Source: an uncultured Mycoplasmatota bacterium (lineage in GTDB: Bacteria; Bacillota_I; Bacilli_A; Mycoplasmatales; Mycoplasmoidaceae). From it: a stretch of DNA of 26,612 nt. Positions 1 through 7,987 of this stretch are shown here, piece after piece (position 1 is the stretch's first letter; every line of letters begins with the position of its first letter). The notes below the pieces were generated by a model. The model did no database searches. It saw only the letters and a program-made list of their open reading frames with translations, and was not told where the DNA came from. The DNA lies in assembly GCA_949527715.1 (NCBI GenBank), contig CATEWF010000009.1:1-26612 (forward strand), written 5' to 3'. Position numbers and translations under genes: made by a program.

Positions 1-1
1 A

Positions 2-1837
2 AAAGCATATGAAATATTAAATACATATAGTGGCAATAACAATCAAATTTTATATTATCAAAATCTTTATAAACATAATGCTATTATTTTAAAAGAATTT
101 GATGTTAATTATATATTAAATAATTTTGATTACTCTATTAAGGAAGTTAATAAAATTATTAAAATTAGTGATATTTTTGGTAAAAAAATAAAAGAAAAAT
201 ATGAACTTGATTTTATTCCAGAAAAAGTAAAAATCACTAAGATTATAGGTGAAATGGGCGAAAGTTACCATTGCTATCTACAGTTTAGAAGAAGTATTCC
301 ACCTAAATTATTTTATCTTAATAAAAAATATATACTAAATCCATTGGATGAAGTCGATTATACTAAACTTGGAATTGATTTTAGTTACTTTGATAATAAA
401 ACTGCCAATATTGGTAGAAAGTTAAAACAACATCAAAAAGACGGAATTAAGTTTCTTTTAACTAATAAAAAATGTGTTTTAGCGGATTCAATGGGTTTAG
501 GAAAGACATCTACTGCCGCAGTATCAGCAATTTGCACAAATGTTGAAAAGGTATTGATTATTTGTCCTGCATCAGTTAAATCGACATGGAAACGAGAACT
601 TATGTATTATGTCGATGAGGATGATATAACAATAGTAAATGGTCATAATTGGGATAAATCAACAAAATTTACAATCATAAATTATGACATATTAGACAAT
701 TTCTATACTGTACCGACAGAAAACATCGCAGAAGAAGTCGAAGAATATGATAACAATGGAAATATAATCAAAAGATTAGTGTTAAAAACTAAAAAAAGTA
801 CAAAAAAATCTGTTATTGAAGAGTGTATGAAAAATAGCAGACTTTTTCAGGAAAATTTTGGTTGTGTCATTGTTGATGAAGTGCATAGGATGGTTAATAA
901 TAAAAGTATAAGATACCAAGTTATTGATGACTTGTTCAAAAGAACAAGACCTACATTCAGATTTTTATTAACAGGTACTCCAATGACTAATAAACCAATG
1001 AATTTATATCATATACTAAAACTAATTAATGCTGATATAACAGATGATTATAGATTCTATGTTAAAAGGTATTGTGGTGGCAAAGAAATTAAATTGAAAA
1101 CAGGTAAAAAAATTATCATTGCAAATGATGCTACTAATTTAGATGAATTATGTGAAAAAATAAAACACGTTTATATAAGACGTTTAATTAGTGATATGAC
1201 AGATATGGTTAAAAAAACCATAGAAGTTAAGGAATACGACCTTAATGATGAACAAAAAGAAAAATATGATAAATTATGGGAAGATTATGTTAACGCACAG
1301 TCAGAAAATGGAAATACAGAAATAGAATCTTATAAACAATTGGTTGAGGGTACTATTGTAAGACAATTCTTGGCAAAAGAAATGATACCAAATACAATAC
1401 AATTAACAGAAGAAATAATAGATAATGATGAAAAAGTTATAATTTCTTGTACATATACTGAGGAAGTAAATTTATTAAAAAAATATTTTGGTAAATTGGC
1501 TGTTGTATATGATGGAAAAATGACCTCTAAACAAAAGGATAAATCTGAATATGAATTCATGAACAACCCTAATATTAAAGTATTTATTGGTCAAATTGAT
1601 TCTGCTTCTCTTGGTTTAACATTAACAATTGCTTCTAAATTAATTTTTAACAGTTTTAATTTTTCTTCACACACGTTAAAACAAATGGAAGATAGAATAT
1701 ATCGTTTAACACAAACAAAAGATGTAACGTGTTATTATCAAATGTTTACCGATTCAATATCTCAACACGTGTATGATACAGTTATTAAAAAAGAATTTAT
1801 GGCTAATGAAATCATAAAAACTGAAAAAGAAAAATAA
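2..1837 (+). CDS. SNF2-family DNA helicase/ATPase, 5' end outside the window
   Basis: This is a superfamily 2 ATPase of the SNF2 type, which translocates on or remodels DNA, probably in phage replication, recombination or repair. Numbered from the Met at 254, Walker A (DSMGLGKT) is at 78-85, the Walker B box DEVH at 208-211, motif III (TGTP) at 240-243 and motif VI (EDRIYRLTQ) at 479-487, so both RecA-like lobes are complete. The reading frame stays open from base 2 through the Met at 254, and the extra 84 residues look like folded protein running into a beta-rich N-terminal domain. I therefore treat the Met at 254 as internal and the gene as truncated by the window edge. The layout (N-terminal accessory domain, then a compact helicase) recalls SMARCAL1-like annealing helicases, which is inference. 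A putative nuclease and an exonuclease follow, the first after 20 nt. Family is near certain; the exact role is not. Confidence 0.93.
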   Translation, partial: KAYEILNTYSGNNNQILYYQNLYKHNAIILKEFDVNYILNNFDYSIKEVNKIIKISDIFGKKIKEKYELDFIPEKVKITKIIGEMGESYHCYLQFRRSIPPKLFYLNKKYILNPLDEVDYTKLGIDFSYFDNKTANIGRKLKQHQKDGIKFLLTNKKCVLADSMGLGKTSTAAVSAICTNVEKVLIICPASVKSTWKRELMYYVDEDDITIVNGHNWDKSTKFTIINYDILDNFYTVPTENIAEEVEEYDNNGNIIKRLVLKTKKSTKKSVIEECMKNSRLFQENFGCVIVDEVHRMVNNKSIRYQVIDDLFKRTRPTFRFLLTGTPMTNKPMNLYHILKLINADITDDYRFYVKRYCGGKEIKLKTGKKIIIANDATNLDELCEKIKHVYIRRLISDMTDMVKKTIEVKEYDLNDEQKEKYDKLWEDYVNAQSENGNTEIESYKQLVEGTIVRQFLAKEMIPNTIQLTEEIIDNDEKVIISCTYTEEVNLLKKYFGKLAVVYDGKMTSKQKDKSEYEFMNNPNIKVFIGQIDSASLGLTLTIASKLIFNSFNFSSHTLKQMEDRIYRLTQTKDVTCYYQMFTDSISQHVYDTVIKKEFMANEIIKTEKEK

Positions 1838-1857
1838 TGAAGAATTTTATTATGTAG

Positions 1858-2391
1858 ATGAGAAAAGTTAATTTAGGAAAAACCATACAAGAATTTTATG
1901 AAGAAGGTATAAAAGATGAATATCTCGTAATGAATATTGTCGAACAATATCTTGGTGGGAAAACCTATAAATCAAGTAAAGAAGATGATATATATAAGCA
2001 TATAGATTTTTACTGGAATAGTCCTAAAAAGGGTTTAATTGGTATTGATGTAAAAGGTGTTAAACGAAATGGACGAAATGATAAAGAGAAAGATGATAGT
2101 ATAAATTGGATAGAATTACAAGGGGTTACAGGTTTTCCTGGGTGGATTTACGGTGAGGCTGAATATATTGCATTTAGAACAAATAAAGATATAATATTTG
2201 TAAAAAGAAACACTTTAGTAGAATTTGCTGAAAAAACTGTAAAAGGTAAAGATACTGTATACAGATTACCAAAAGAATGTTATGTACCTTATCAACGATA
2301 TGGTAGAAAAGATAAAGTTTTTAAATGTAAAACAGAAGATTTAAGAAAATTATCTGAGAATAATGGATTTATTTTAACGTTAAATGATTGA
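1858..2391 (+). CDS. Putative PD-(D/E)XK-fold nuclease
   Basis: This 177-residue protein lacks a strong textbook signature but carries a credible PD-(D/E)XK core. Asp50 lies in KHIDFYW, and Asp64-Val-Lys66 lies in the hydrophobic strand GLIGIDVKG, giving the D...(D/E)xK spacing of restriction-like nucleases. A second conserved-looking block around residues 84-106 (WIELQG, then GEAEYIAF) would supply further core strands. It sits 20 nt after the SNF2 helicase and overlaps the next gene, an exonuclease, by 8 nt, so the three are probably co-transcribed and partly translationally coupled. A role in DNA processing, host DNA breakdown or branch cleavage fits the context. Fold assignment is by eye from one motif pair; a non-catalytic relative is possible. 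Confidence 0.55.
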   Translation: MRKVNLGKTIQEFYEEGIKDEYLVMNIVEQYLGGKTYKSSKEDDIYKHIDFYWNSPKKGLIGIDVKGVKRNGRNDKEKDDSINWIELQGVTGFPGWIYGEAEYIAFRTNKDIIFVKRNTLVEFAEKTVKGKDTVYRLPKECYVPYQRYGRKDKVFKCKTEDLRKLSENNGFILTLND

Positions 2392-2920
2392 AAAGGATAT
2401 TACAACTAATAGATTTGTCGCATTAGATTTCGAAGTATTAGATTCTGCTTGGAGAGCAACCGTATGTAGTATTGGTCTTGCTGTTATCGAAAATAATAAA
2501 ATAACAGATAAATTTTATTCATTAATATGTCCACCAAGTAAGAATGAAAATTATTATTGTGTTCTTACACACGGCTTACATTATGAAGATGTTAAAAATT
2601 CACCAGATTTTTTAAAAGTATGGAATGAAATAGATGAAAAATATATAAAAGGAAGTCCAATTATAGCACATAATGTAGGTTTTGAAAAAAGTTGTATAAA
2701 TGCCTGTAATGAAGAATTTGGAACAAATAATGATTATTTATATATTGATACATTAAATTTAAGCAGAAAATATTTCCCTAAATTGCATAACCATAAACTT
2801 GATACTGTTTGTGAAGCCATTAAACATAATTTAAAAAATTATCATAATGCTTTAGAAGATGCAGAGGCTTGTGCCAAAATTTTTATAAAATTAAATAAAA
2901 AATATAAATTATATGTCTGA
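2384..2920 (+). CDS. DEDDh 3'-5' exonuclease, DnaQ-like
   Basis: This is a single-domain DnaQ-like 3'-5' exonuclease (178 aa, typical length). ExoI is Asp15-x-Glu17 (ALDFEV). ExoII is at 95-103 (AHNVGFEKS). ExoIII is the H...D pair His154/Asp159 in NYHNALEDAEA, which defines the DEDDh subtype. A conserved IDTLNLSRK stretch (121-129) precedes ExoIII. One oddity is that the metal-binding Asp normally ending the ExoII signature (HN..FD) is Glu101 here. The start ATG overlaps the upstream stop codon within an 8-nt overlap (ATGATTGA), and its own end overlaps the next gene by 8 nt. The domain is independent of the polymerase, which has its own exonuclease, so the likely jobs are end trimming, RNA or oligonucleotide turnover, or repair with the adjacent helicase and nuclease. 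Confidence 0.88.
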   Translation: MIEKDITTNRFVALDFEVLDSAWRATVCSIGLAVIENNKITDKFYSLICPPSKNENYYCVLTHGLHYEDVKNSPDFLKVWNEIDEKYIKGSPIIAHNVGFEKSCINACNEEFGTNNDYLYIDTLNLSRKYFPKLHNHKLDTVCEAIKHNLKNYHNALEDAEACAKIFIKLNKKYKLYV

Positions 2921-3365
2921 TACTGAATTAATCGAAATAAAAGATGATAGTTTGTTTACTGATAACGACCAAAATAATTTAAAAGTTATATATATTAATT
3001 ATCTTGGTAAAGATTATGATAATCAAAACATATATCAGTTCTTACTATCTAAAGATGAAAGTGAAGTATGGGGTGAAGATTGGAATGAAAAACCTGCGGC
3101 TAATTGTCGTTTCTTAACTCCATCAGAAGATATGTATGAATATGTAAAAGAATTAAAAACTGATATCGTTCTTGATTTAGCCCAAGATAATTCGTGTGTA
3201 AGTATGCAAGATGTTAGAGACCATGTAATGTGTCTTGCTTATGAAAATTTAGATAATGCTGAAGAATATCCTGAGAATGGACGTATTGTTATACATTTTG
3301 GTGATTATCTAAATGATGTAGAAGAAATGTTAGGAAAAAGAGATTTATATATGAAATATATATAA
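2913..3365 (+). CDS. Hypothetical acidic phage protein
   Basis: I do not recognise a named family for this 150-residue acidic protein. Its N-terminus (about 1-25) is rich in Asp and Glu and probably flexible. The rest alternates predicted strands and helices, with a dense block around residues 78-112 (EYVKELKTDIVLDLAQ, then SMQDVRDHVMCLAYENLD) that looks like a helical core, and a strand RIVIHFGDY near 124-132. No signal peptide or membrane segment is visible. It starts within an 8-nt overlap with the exonuclease gene and closes the operon; a perfect 12-bp hairpin follows its stop. It may be a partner of the nuclease cluster, but nothing in the sequence proves this. Confidence 0.75.
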   Translation: MSDTELIEIKDDSLFTDNDQNNLKVIYINYLGKDYDNQNIYQFLLSKDESEVWGEDWNEKPAANCRFLTPSEDMYEYVKELKTDIVLDLAQDNSCVSMQDVRDHVMCLAYENLDNAEEYPENGRIVIHFGDYLNDVEEMLGKRDLYMKYI

Positions 3366-3367
3366 AA

Positions 3368-3400
3368 ATAATGAGAACACCGCTTAGATGTTCTCATTAT
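3368..3400. terminator. Bidirectional intrinsic terminator between convergent genes
   Basis: A perfect 12-bp stem (3368-3379 with 3389-3400, arms ATAATGAGAACA and its complement) encloses a 9-nt loop. A T-rich stretch follows on the plus strand (TCGTTTTTAT), and the complement of TATAAAAATA gives T residues on the minus strand. It sits 2 nt after the plus-strand stop and 6 nt before the end of the minus-strand gene, so it can serve both. Confidence 0.85.
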
Positions 3401-3406
3401 TCGTTT

Positions 3407-3664
3407 TTATAGTATCAATATGTATATCAAATATAAAATGATAGATGATACATTACCTAATAATGCCGCAAAAATATCATATTTATCAAAAAATGTATCA
3501 AGCCATTTCTCCTTTATAAAACTAATAATTATTGTTATCAATACACCGATTAATATTCCAATCCATCCAAAGTAAGATAAAGAAGCAACTATCCACGCAC
3601 CGACAAGATAATGCATTATTTTGTCAGAATCAAATTTTTTTACAATATTATCTGTTATTTTCAT
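3407..3664 (-). CDS. Small membrane protein, possible holin
   Basis: This 85-residue protein has a charged N-terminus, a DSDKIMHYLVG segment (Asp12 to Gly22), hydrophobic segments at about 19-31, 33-49 and 66-85, and a charged loop KEKWLDTFFDKYD (51-63). The D-x-D-K..H...G pattern with a later acidic K-E....D...D..D loop resembles small membrane proteins seen in bacteria and phages; some are annotated as holin-like or VanZ-like. No catalytic role can be read. It stands alone between two terminators, so it must have its own promoter, which I could not identify. A lysis role would fit its size and hydrophobicity, but the endolysin is over 4 kb away, so this is speculative. Confidence 0.7.
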   Translation of the reverse strand: MKITDNIVKKFDSDKIMHYLVGAWIVASLSYFGWIGILIGVLITIIISFIKEKWLDTFFDKYDIFAALLGNVSSIILYLIYILIL

Positions 3665-3689
3665 ATTACTATTATCAATTTTGCATAAA

Positions 3690-3740
3690 AAAAATTGGAA
3701 ATATGTTTATTTAAAAAATATTTCATTATTTCCAATTTTT
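3690..3740 (-). terminator. Intrinsic terminator for the minus-strand neck/appendage operon
   Basis: A perfect 14-bp stem (3690-3703 with 3727-3740) with a 23-nt AT-rich loop lies about 20 nt past the stop of the last appendage gene. Read on the minus strand, the stem ends in a run of eight T residues (complement of 3687-3694). It separates the structural operon from the small membrane protein gene. Confidence 0.8.
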
Positions 3741-3759
3741 ATTTTGTTATTATACTTTA

Positions 3760-5343
3760 TTAATAAGTTCCACAATCAAGAACAACGATATCTTTTGTTT
3801 TAATGCCATTTGCTGATACTTCTAAAATAGGGTCATCAGATACTACTTTTGCAGTAATCGTTTTCTCAGTACTATCGCCTGTAACATCAATACCATTACC
3901 AGCTTTAACTGTAATAGCACTATCGCTTACTGTTTTTAACGCTACCGATAATTTAGCATCTGCATCACTATATGAAGTTGCAGTTCCAATATAAGGGTCA
4001 CCTGTTTTTGCTTCATATGCAATATCAGTTCCTACAATACCAAGAGTATCTTTAACTTTTTTAAACGATTCAGCGTTTGATTTATCATTGTTCAGAACCA
4101 ATTCGTGTAATTTTTTAACACCGTCTTGTACTGTTTCAACATCAGTACCAAGAGATACCTCTTTTCCATCTACTGTATTTTTAACTTCAGCAAGAGATAC
4201 TTCACTTGCTTCAACTTGTTTAAATACAGCATCTATCTTACCATCTGTTTCTGAAATTGTGCTAATATATTTACCTGCTTCAGATTTTGCAGCAACATCT
4301 AATTTTTCAATTTCTGTTTTAATTGTATTATTTATTGCTGTTTGGACTCCAGATAATTTAACACCAGTTGCACTAACAGTTAAGAACGCTTCAGATGTTG
4401 CATCAATTTTAACTTGTGCTTTATGGTCAACAACTTCCATACCAACACCAAATTCGGCTTCGGTAATAAGTTCTGACATATCAACATCAACAGGAGATTC
4501 TGTACCATCGGCTAAAAGATATACAAAATGTAATTTTTGGTTTGAGTATGTAACTTCTTTTAATGTCTGGTCTTTGTTAATTTTAATAACATTACCAATA
4601 GCCGTAGTACCATCAATTCCAACTAATTTATACGCTTCTTTAACATTTGCATCACCTAATGCAGTTACTTCGGCTGCTGAGAGTTGCTTTAATTGAAGAG
4701 TTGATTTAAGACCGTTTGCATCTTGAGATAATACTTTATCTCCACTTACAATTTTTAATGATACTGTTTTTTCATTATTGGTATCAACGTCAGAAATATT
4801 GATAGCATTTTCGCCAACGTATTGGACTAATGCACTTGATGCAACTTTTAAGTTAATACCACCATCAGGATTATCATCAATAACGATTGTATCATCTGAT
4901 GTTATTGTACCTCTTTTAACAGATATTTGACCATCAGTCTGTGATACCGATGTTACAAATGATTTTTTAACGGCTGTATCAGTTAAATCAAGACCATTTA
5001 TTTTATCATTAATTTCTTTAATTGATTCTTGTATTTTATCACTACTGCTATTAGCATCTGATGTTTTACGCCAGTTCTCATCTTTTTTAACTTCTGTTGT
5101 TAAAATACCATTACCTGCTGAATAAGGACCAACATACATATATGTTGCCTTTTCATCTTCTACATATACTTGTAAACCTAACGCAATTGTACAATAGTTA
5201 CCAACAACACCAAATGTTTTATCAGCATTTGTCGTGATATCAGTTTTAGTATTTACCACGGTTCTTGGGTCAATCGGGTCACATGAACCTGCTTTAAATG
5301 GTGCTGGTAAAGCAATTGCGTTTGCAAATTTTATTAATGCCAT
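3760..5343 (-). CDS. Tail or head appendage protein with fibre-type repeat modules
   Basis: This 527-residue protein looks like a virion appendage or fibre subunit. It has an N-terminal domain of about 100 residues (starting MALIKFANAIALPAPFKAG, with the strand YCTIALGLQVYVEDEKATYMYVG), then a series of beta modules alternating with short coiled segments. One module (from KDQTLKEVTY at residue 257 to about 340) closely parallels a module starting at residue 831 of the 1426-residue fibre encoded at 13056-17336, so the two share an ancestor. The C-terminus ends in LDCGTY, echoing IDFGTYNE of the long fibre. Low complexity and the lack of enzymatic motifs support a structural role. It is last in a minus-strand operon after a neck-like protein and another appendage protein, 30 nt downstream of the latter. 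The exact virion location is unknown. Confidence 0.72.
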   Translation of the reverse strand: MALIKFANAIALPAPFKAGSCDPIDPRTVVNTKTDITTNADKTFGVVGNYCTIALGLQVYVEDEKATYMYVGPYSAGNGILTTEVKKDENWRKTSDANSSSDKIQESIKEINDKINGLDLTDTAVKKSFVTSVSQTDGQISVKRGTITSDDTIVIDDNPDGGINLKVASSALVQYVGENAINISDVDTNNEKTVSLKIVSGDKVLSQDANGLKSTLQLKQLSAAEVTALGDANVKEAYKLVGIDGTTAIGNVIKINKDQTLKEVTYSNQKLHFVYLLADGTESPVDVDMSELITEAEFGVGMEVVDHKAQVKIDATSEAFLTVSATGVKLSGVQTAINNTIKTEIEKLDVAAKSEAGKYISTISETDGKIDAVFKQVEASEVSLAEVKNTVDGKEVSLGTDVETVQDGVKKLHELVLNNDKSNAESFKKVKDTLGIVGTDIAYEAKTGDPYIGTATSYSDADAKLSVALKTVSDSAITVKAGNGIDVTGDSTEKTITAKVVSDDPILEVSANGIKTKDIVVLDCGTY

Positions 5344-5373
5344 TTTATATAATTTTTTATCATTATTTTATTA

Positions 5374-6708
5374 TTAATAAGTTACCACTTGATATCTTAC
5401 GGATGCATTTGCTCCACCTTTCCATTTATATTGATAATAAGTGTAATTAGTATCACCAAATGTTTTTTGAATAGTGATTGGTGCTGTTAAATTAGACATT
5501 TGATTAACATCAAATTTACCAGATACAGCATTGAAAGAATGGAAAGTATTAATTTTTCTTGGAGTTTCAATAATAATTGGATCCGCAGCAGTTGTTTCGG
5601 GCCATGCTGTTAATGGTGCTAATGTCATTACGCCCCATTTAAGCAAACCTTGTTTTGCAACAGTTTTAACATCTGAAGTTGTTGCAAAAATAGGTAATGA
5701 AACATTTAACGTAACATTTCCAGAATCAACAGAACTTGCTGGGTGTGGATTTGCAACTGTAGTACCGTCAGATAAAGTCATTGGATTATCTTTTGCTCCT
5801 TTTGAAGTAGCCATTAAAGGTCCTGCGCCATAACCAATAGTTGTTTTGTAACTATAATTTCCTAATTTTAATTTCGTATGGAATGTTGTTACATTTGTTT
5901 CGGCTGCACCATCTGCCGTTGTTCCTGCATTAGTATTAGATGCGTGTGGTGTATATGACATAGTAATACTTTCAGATGTTTTATCACCAACATAATCAAT
6001 ATCTGCTGTTACACCGTCAGCAACATGAACTTTACCTTTACTTAAAGAAGTTGTAAAATTAGTAGCTGCAACAGGCGCTGTGCTACCTGCTTCAATAGTT
6101 GCAATAGTTGCATTATTTGTGAAATCCTTAAATGATATAGATGCCGAAGGATTTGTTACCGTTGGATAAATAGTCGGAAAAATAAGACTATCTAAGATTT
6201 CTGAAATAGGTTTGCCATTTAACTGACTTGCTGTAGTACCTTGTTTGATATCACCTGTTGAAGTAGGAACTTTTAAATTTAACGGAGAAAGAGGTGTATA
6301 TGTTAATTGAACATCTGTTTTTTCTCCTGTATGTTTTGTTATTGTATACAAGTCTGCCTCAGATACTGAATAGTTTGTACCATCCTTTTTCTTTTGAATA
6401 AAATCAACAATAGGATTAATAGTATCAAACTCATCATCTGTATATTCCTTAGAATCTGCTAAAACCTTGTCTAAGGCTGTTTGTACTTCAGCTGGTATTG
6501 CTTCTGAATCCCATATTGTATAGTTTTCACTATCAACAGCAATACCCAATATGGTTTTAATTTTATCACCATCAGTATAACTAGCAATAACAGGCTCACC
6601 GCTACTTGCTGCCCCTAATTGAGCCTTTAAACCTGCAATAGCAGTAGCTTTGTCAGCATATACTGCGTCATTTCTTTTTAATTGTAATTTAAATTTTATA
6701 TTTGCCAT
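5374..6708 (-). CDS. Virion appendage/fibre protein with beta-sandwich C-terminal region
   Basis: This 444-residue protein is of a type common in Bacteroidota phages, though I know no firm function for it. Its N-terminal domain (about 1-65) contains EPVIASYTDGD, then TILGIAV, paralleled by EPAIVYYGDLD, then IMAIG, in the 1426-residue fibre; this suggests a shared docking domain. Residues 95-150 form a linker. Thr-, Ser- and Ala-rich strands follow (about 180-440), typical of Ig-like or jelly-roll folds, and the protein ends in RYQVVTY. There is no signal peptide, transmembrane segment or catalytic motif. It lies between the neck-like protein (76-nt gap) and the second appendage protein (30-nt gap) and is presumably co-transcribed with both. 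It could be a head or neck fibre or a tail fibre subunit. Confidence 0.7.
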   Translation of the reverse strand: MANIKFKLQLKRNDAVYADKATAIAGLKAQLGAASSGEPVIASYTDGDKIKTILGIAVDSENYTIWDSEAIPAEVQTALDKVLADSKEYTDDEFDTINPIVDFIQKKKDGTNYSVSEADLYTITKHTGEKTDVQLTYTPLSPLNLKVPTSTGDIKQGTTASQLNGKPISEILDSLIFPTIYPTVTNPSASISFKDFTNNATIATIEAGSTAPVAATNFTTSLSKGKVHVADGVTADIDYVGDKTSESITMSYTPHASNTNAGTTADGAAETNVTTFHTKLKLGNYSYKTTIGYGAGPLMATSKGAKDNPMTLSDGTTVANPHPASSVDSGNVTLNVSLPIFATTSDVKTVAKQGLLKWGVMTLAPLTAWPETTAADPIIIETPRKINTFHSFNAVSGKFDVNQMSNLTAPITIQKTFGDTNYTYYQYKWKGGANASVRYQVVTY

Positions 6709-6784
6709 TTTAATAAAATAATTATTTTAATCTTTTATTATATATAATAAATATCGTATATTATTCAACAATGCTATATTTTGT

Positions 6785-7939
6785 TTATCCAATAGCATAT
6801 ATTCCTAATGGAACACCTTTGAGTGCTTTAATTGAACTATCGACTAATTCTGCTTGTTTTTGCATTGTATAATATGGGCTTAAACGTTCAAGTCTTTCTT
6901 TTAATGTATTTAAGGCATCTTTTCTTTCATTATTACCATAAGTCATATACATAGTATAATCCATTTGTAATGGGTTATTAATCATACTAACATTACCAGA
7001 AAATTTACCTCTAATAAAAGACAAGGTTTCTGCCGCATGTGCAATTAACAATTGTCTTATTAATGCTTTGGTTGGTTCGTTGAATAGGCTGTAATCCATT
7101 TTATTCAACGGAACTTGGTCTGGTGTTAATAAAACATCAGGATTTTGTTTTAAACAGTCATCTATATTTTCAGAATTTGTATCATAATATGTATACCAAC
7201 AATAGCAATTTTGTAATGGGTACATATTTACACCGCCTGCTCCAAAAGTTAATTTACTACCTGGGGTTGACATTAAATGTAATAAATGAGTACCATTTGG
7301 ACCAGAAGTAACTTTATATGTTAAATCTGACCTAAACAATTGATTTTTTGTCTTTAAGTCTGCTGCCATCAAACTTACATCATATGCAGGTAATGCCCAT
7401 ATACCAGCCCCCATTCCGTATCCACTAATGCCACCAAAAGCAGTTGCAGCACCTAATCCCATTTGTCCTACAACACCTCCACCAAAAGATACTCCAAAAC
7501 CACCGTAATTTGCAAATAACGCTTGATCTGTTGTTGGTGGGGTAATCCATAGTATTTTGTTGATAACACGTCCAGATGGAATTATATAAACTTGTTTTCC
7601 TTTTTCTAATTTAATGAAATCTTTTTTTAATTCCCACGTACCATTACCACCATTTTGTAAACCTACTTCTTTACTAAACCAACTAGCATAATCTTTTGTT
7701 ATATCAAGTGTTCTTGCCGATAAAGCAAATGCGATATCAGTATTACTCATATTTTTTCCATATAATGAAGCCCAATTGTTTTCAATCACAAAACTTTGTA
7801 CCATTTGGGCATAATCACCAACGGCTAACGATAATAGGTCACATAAATCATCATCAGATAACTCTACTTTACGCACACCCATTCCCAATTTTTTTCTTGT
7901 TATTCTAAATAGTTCAGTTTTTTCACTATCTAAAGTCAT
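6785..7939 (-). CDS. Neck / head-completion protein, T4 gp13-like
   Basis: This 384-residue protein probably joins head and tail. The N-terminal helices (RKKLGMGVRKVELSDDDL, about 15-32, then AVGDYAQMVQ) match the helix-turn pattern of T4 gp13-type neck proteins, in which a KLG...V.+..DD.+ segment opens the fold. A central beta domain contains LWITPPTTDQ (130-139) and a C-terminal helical part contains ETLSFIRGKFSGNVSM, similar in layout to the IK..W..NL.KF.G segment of gp13. Residues 144-180 are an unusual glycine-rich insertion. The gene is first in a minus-strand operon and starts 15 nt downstream of an exact TATAAATA box on that strand, as expected for a late structural gene. The family link is from memory of sequence patterns, so virion location is less certain than structural class. 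Confidence 0.6.
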   Translation of the reverse strand: MTLDSEKTELFRITRKKLGMGVRKVELSDDDLCDLLSLAVGDYAQMVQSFVIENNWASLYGKNMSNTDIAFALSARTLDITKDYASWFSKEVGLQNGGNGTWELKKDFIKLEKGKQVYIIPSGRVINKILWITPPTTDQALFANYGGFGVSFGGGVVGQMGLGAATAFGGISGYGMGAGIWALPAYDVSLMAADLKTKNQLFRSDLTYKVTSGPNGTHLLHLMSTPGSKLTFGAGGVNMYPLQNCYCWYTYYDTNSENIDDCLKQNPDVLLTPDQVPLNKMDYSLFNEPTKALIRQLLIAHAAETLSFIRGKFSGNVSMINNPLQMDYTMYMTYGNNERKDALNTLKERLERLSPYYTMQKQAELVDSSIKALKGVPLGIYAIG

Positions 7940-7954
7940 AACTAAAATTAATGA

Positions 7955-7962
7955 TATTTATA
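7955..7962 (-). promoter_or_regulatory. T4-type late promoter box for the neck/appendage operon
   Basis: TATTTATA on the plus strand is an exact TATAAATA on the minus strand, with 15 nt between it and the start codon of the neck-like gene. It abuts a plus-strand copy, forming a divergent pair. Confidence 0.6.
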
Positions 7963-7970
7963 TATAAATA
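7963..7970 (+). promoter_or_regulatory. T4-type late promoter box for the lysis operon
   Basis: An exact TATAAATA lies 17 nt before the amidase start codon and directly adjoins its minus-strand twin. In T4 this octamer is the sole core element of late promoters, with transcription beginning about 5-7 nt downstream. Confidence 0.6.
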
Positions 7971-7987
7971 TCAAACATAAATTAATT

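Noticed and set aside
254..256. ATG at 254 as the true start of the helicase
   Set aside because: The frame is open from base 2 and the extra 84 residues look like protein; the Met lies within a probable beta strand of the N-terminal domain.
4088..4696. A 202-codon plus-strand open frame opposite the 527-residue appendage gene
   Set aside because: It lies wholly antisense to a well-formed gene, has no start signal, and its Ser/Thr/Phe-rich translation is what the reverse complement of fibre-type codons yields.
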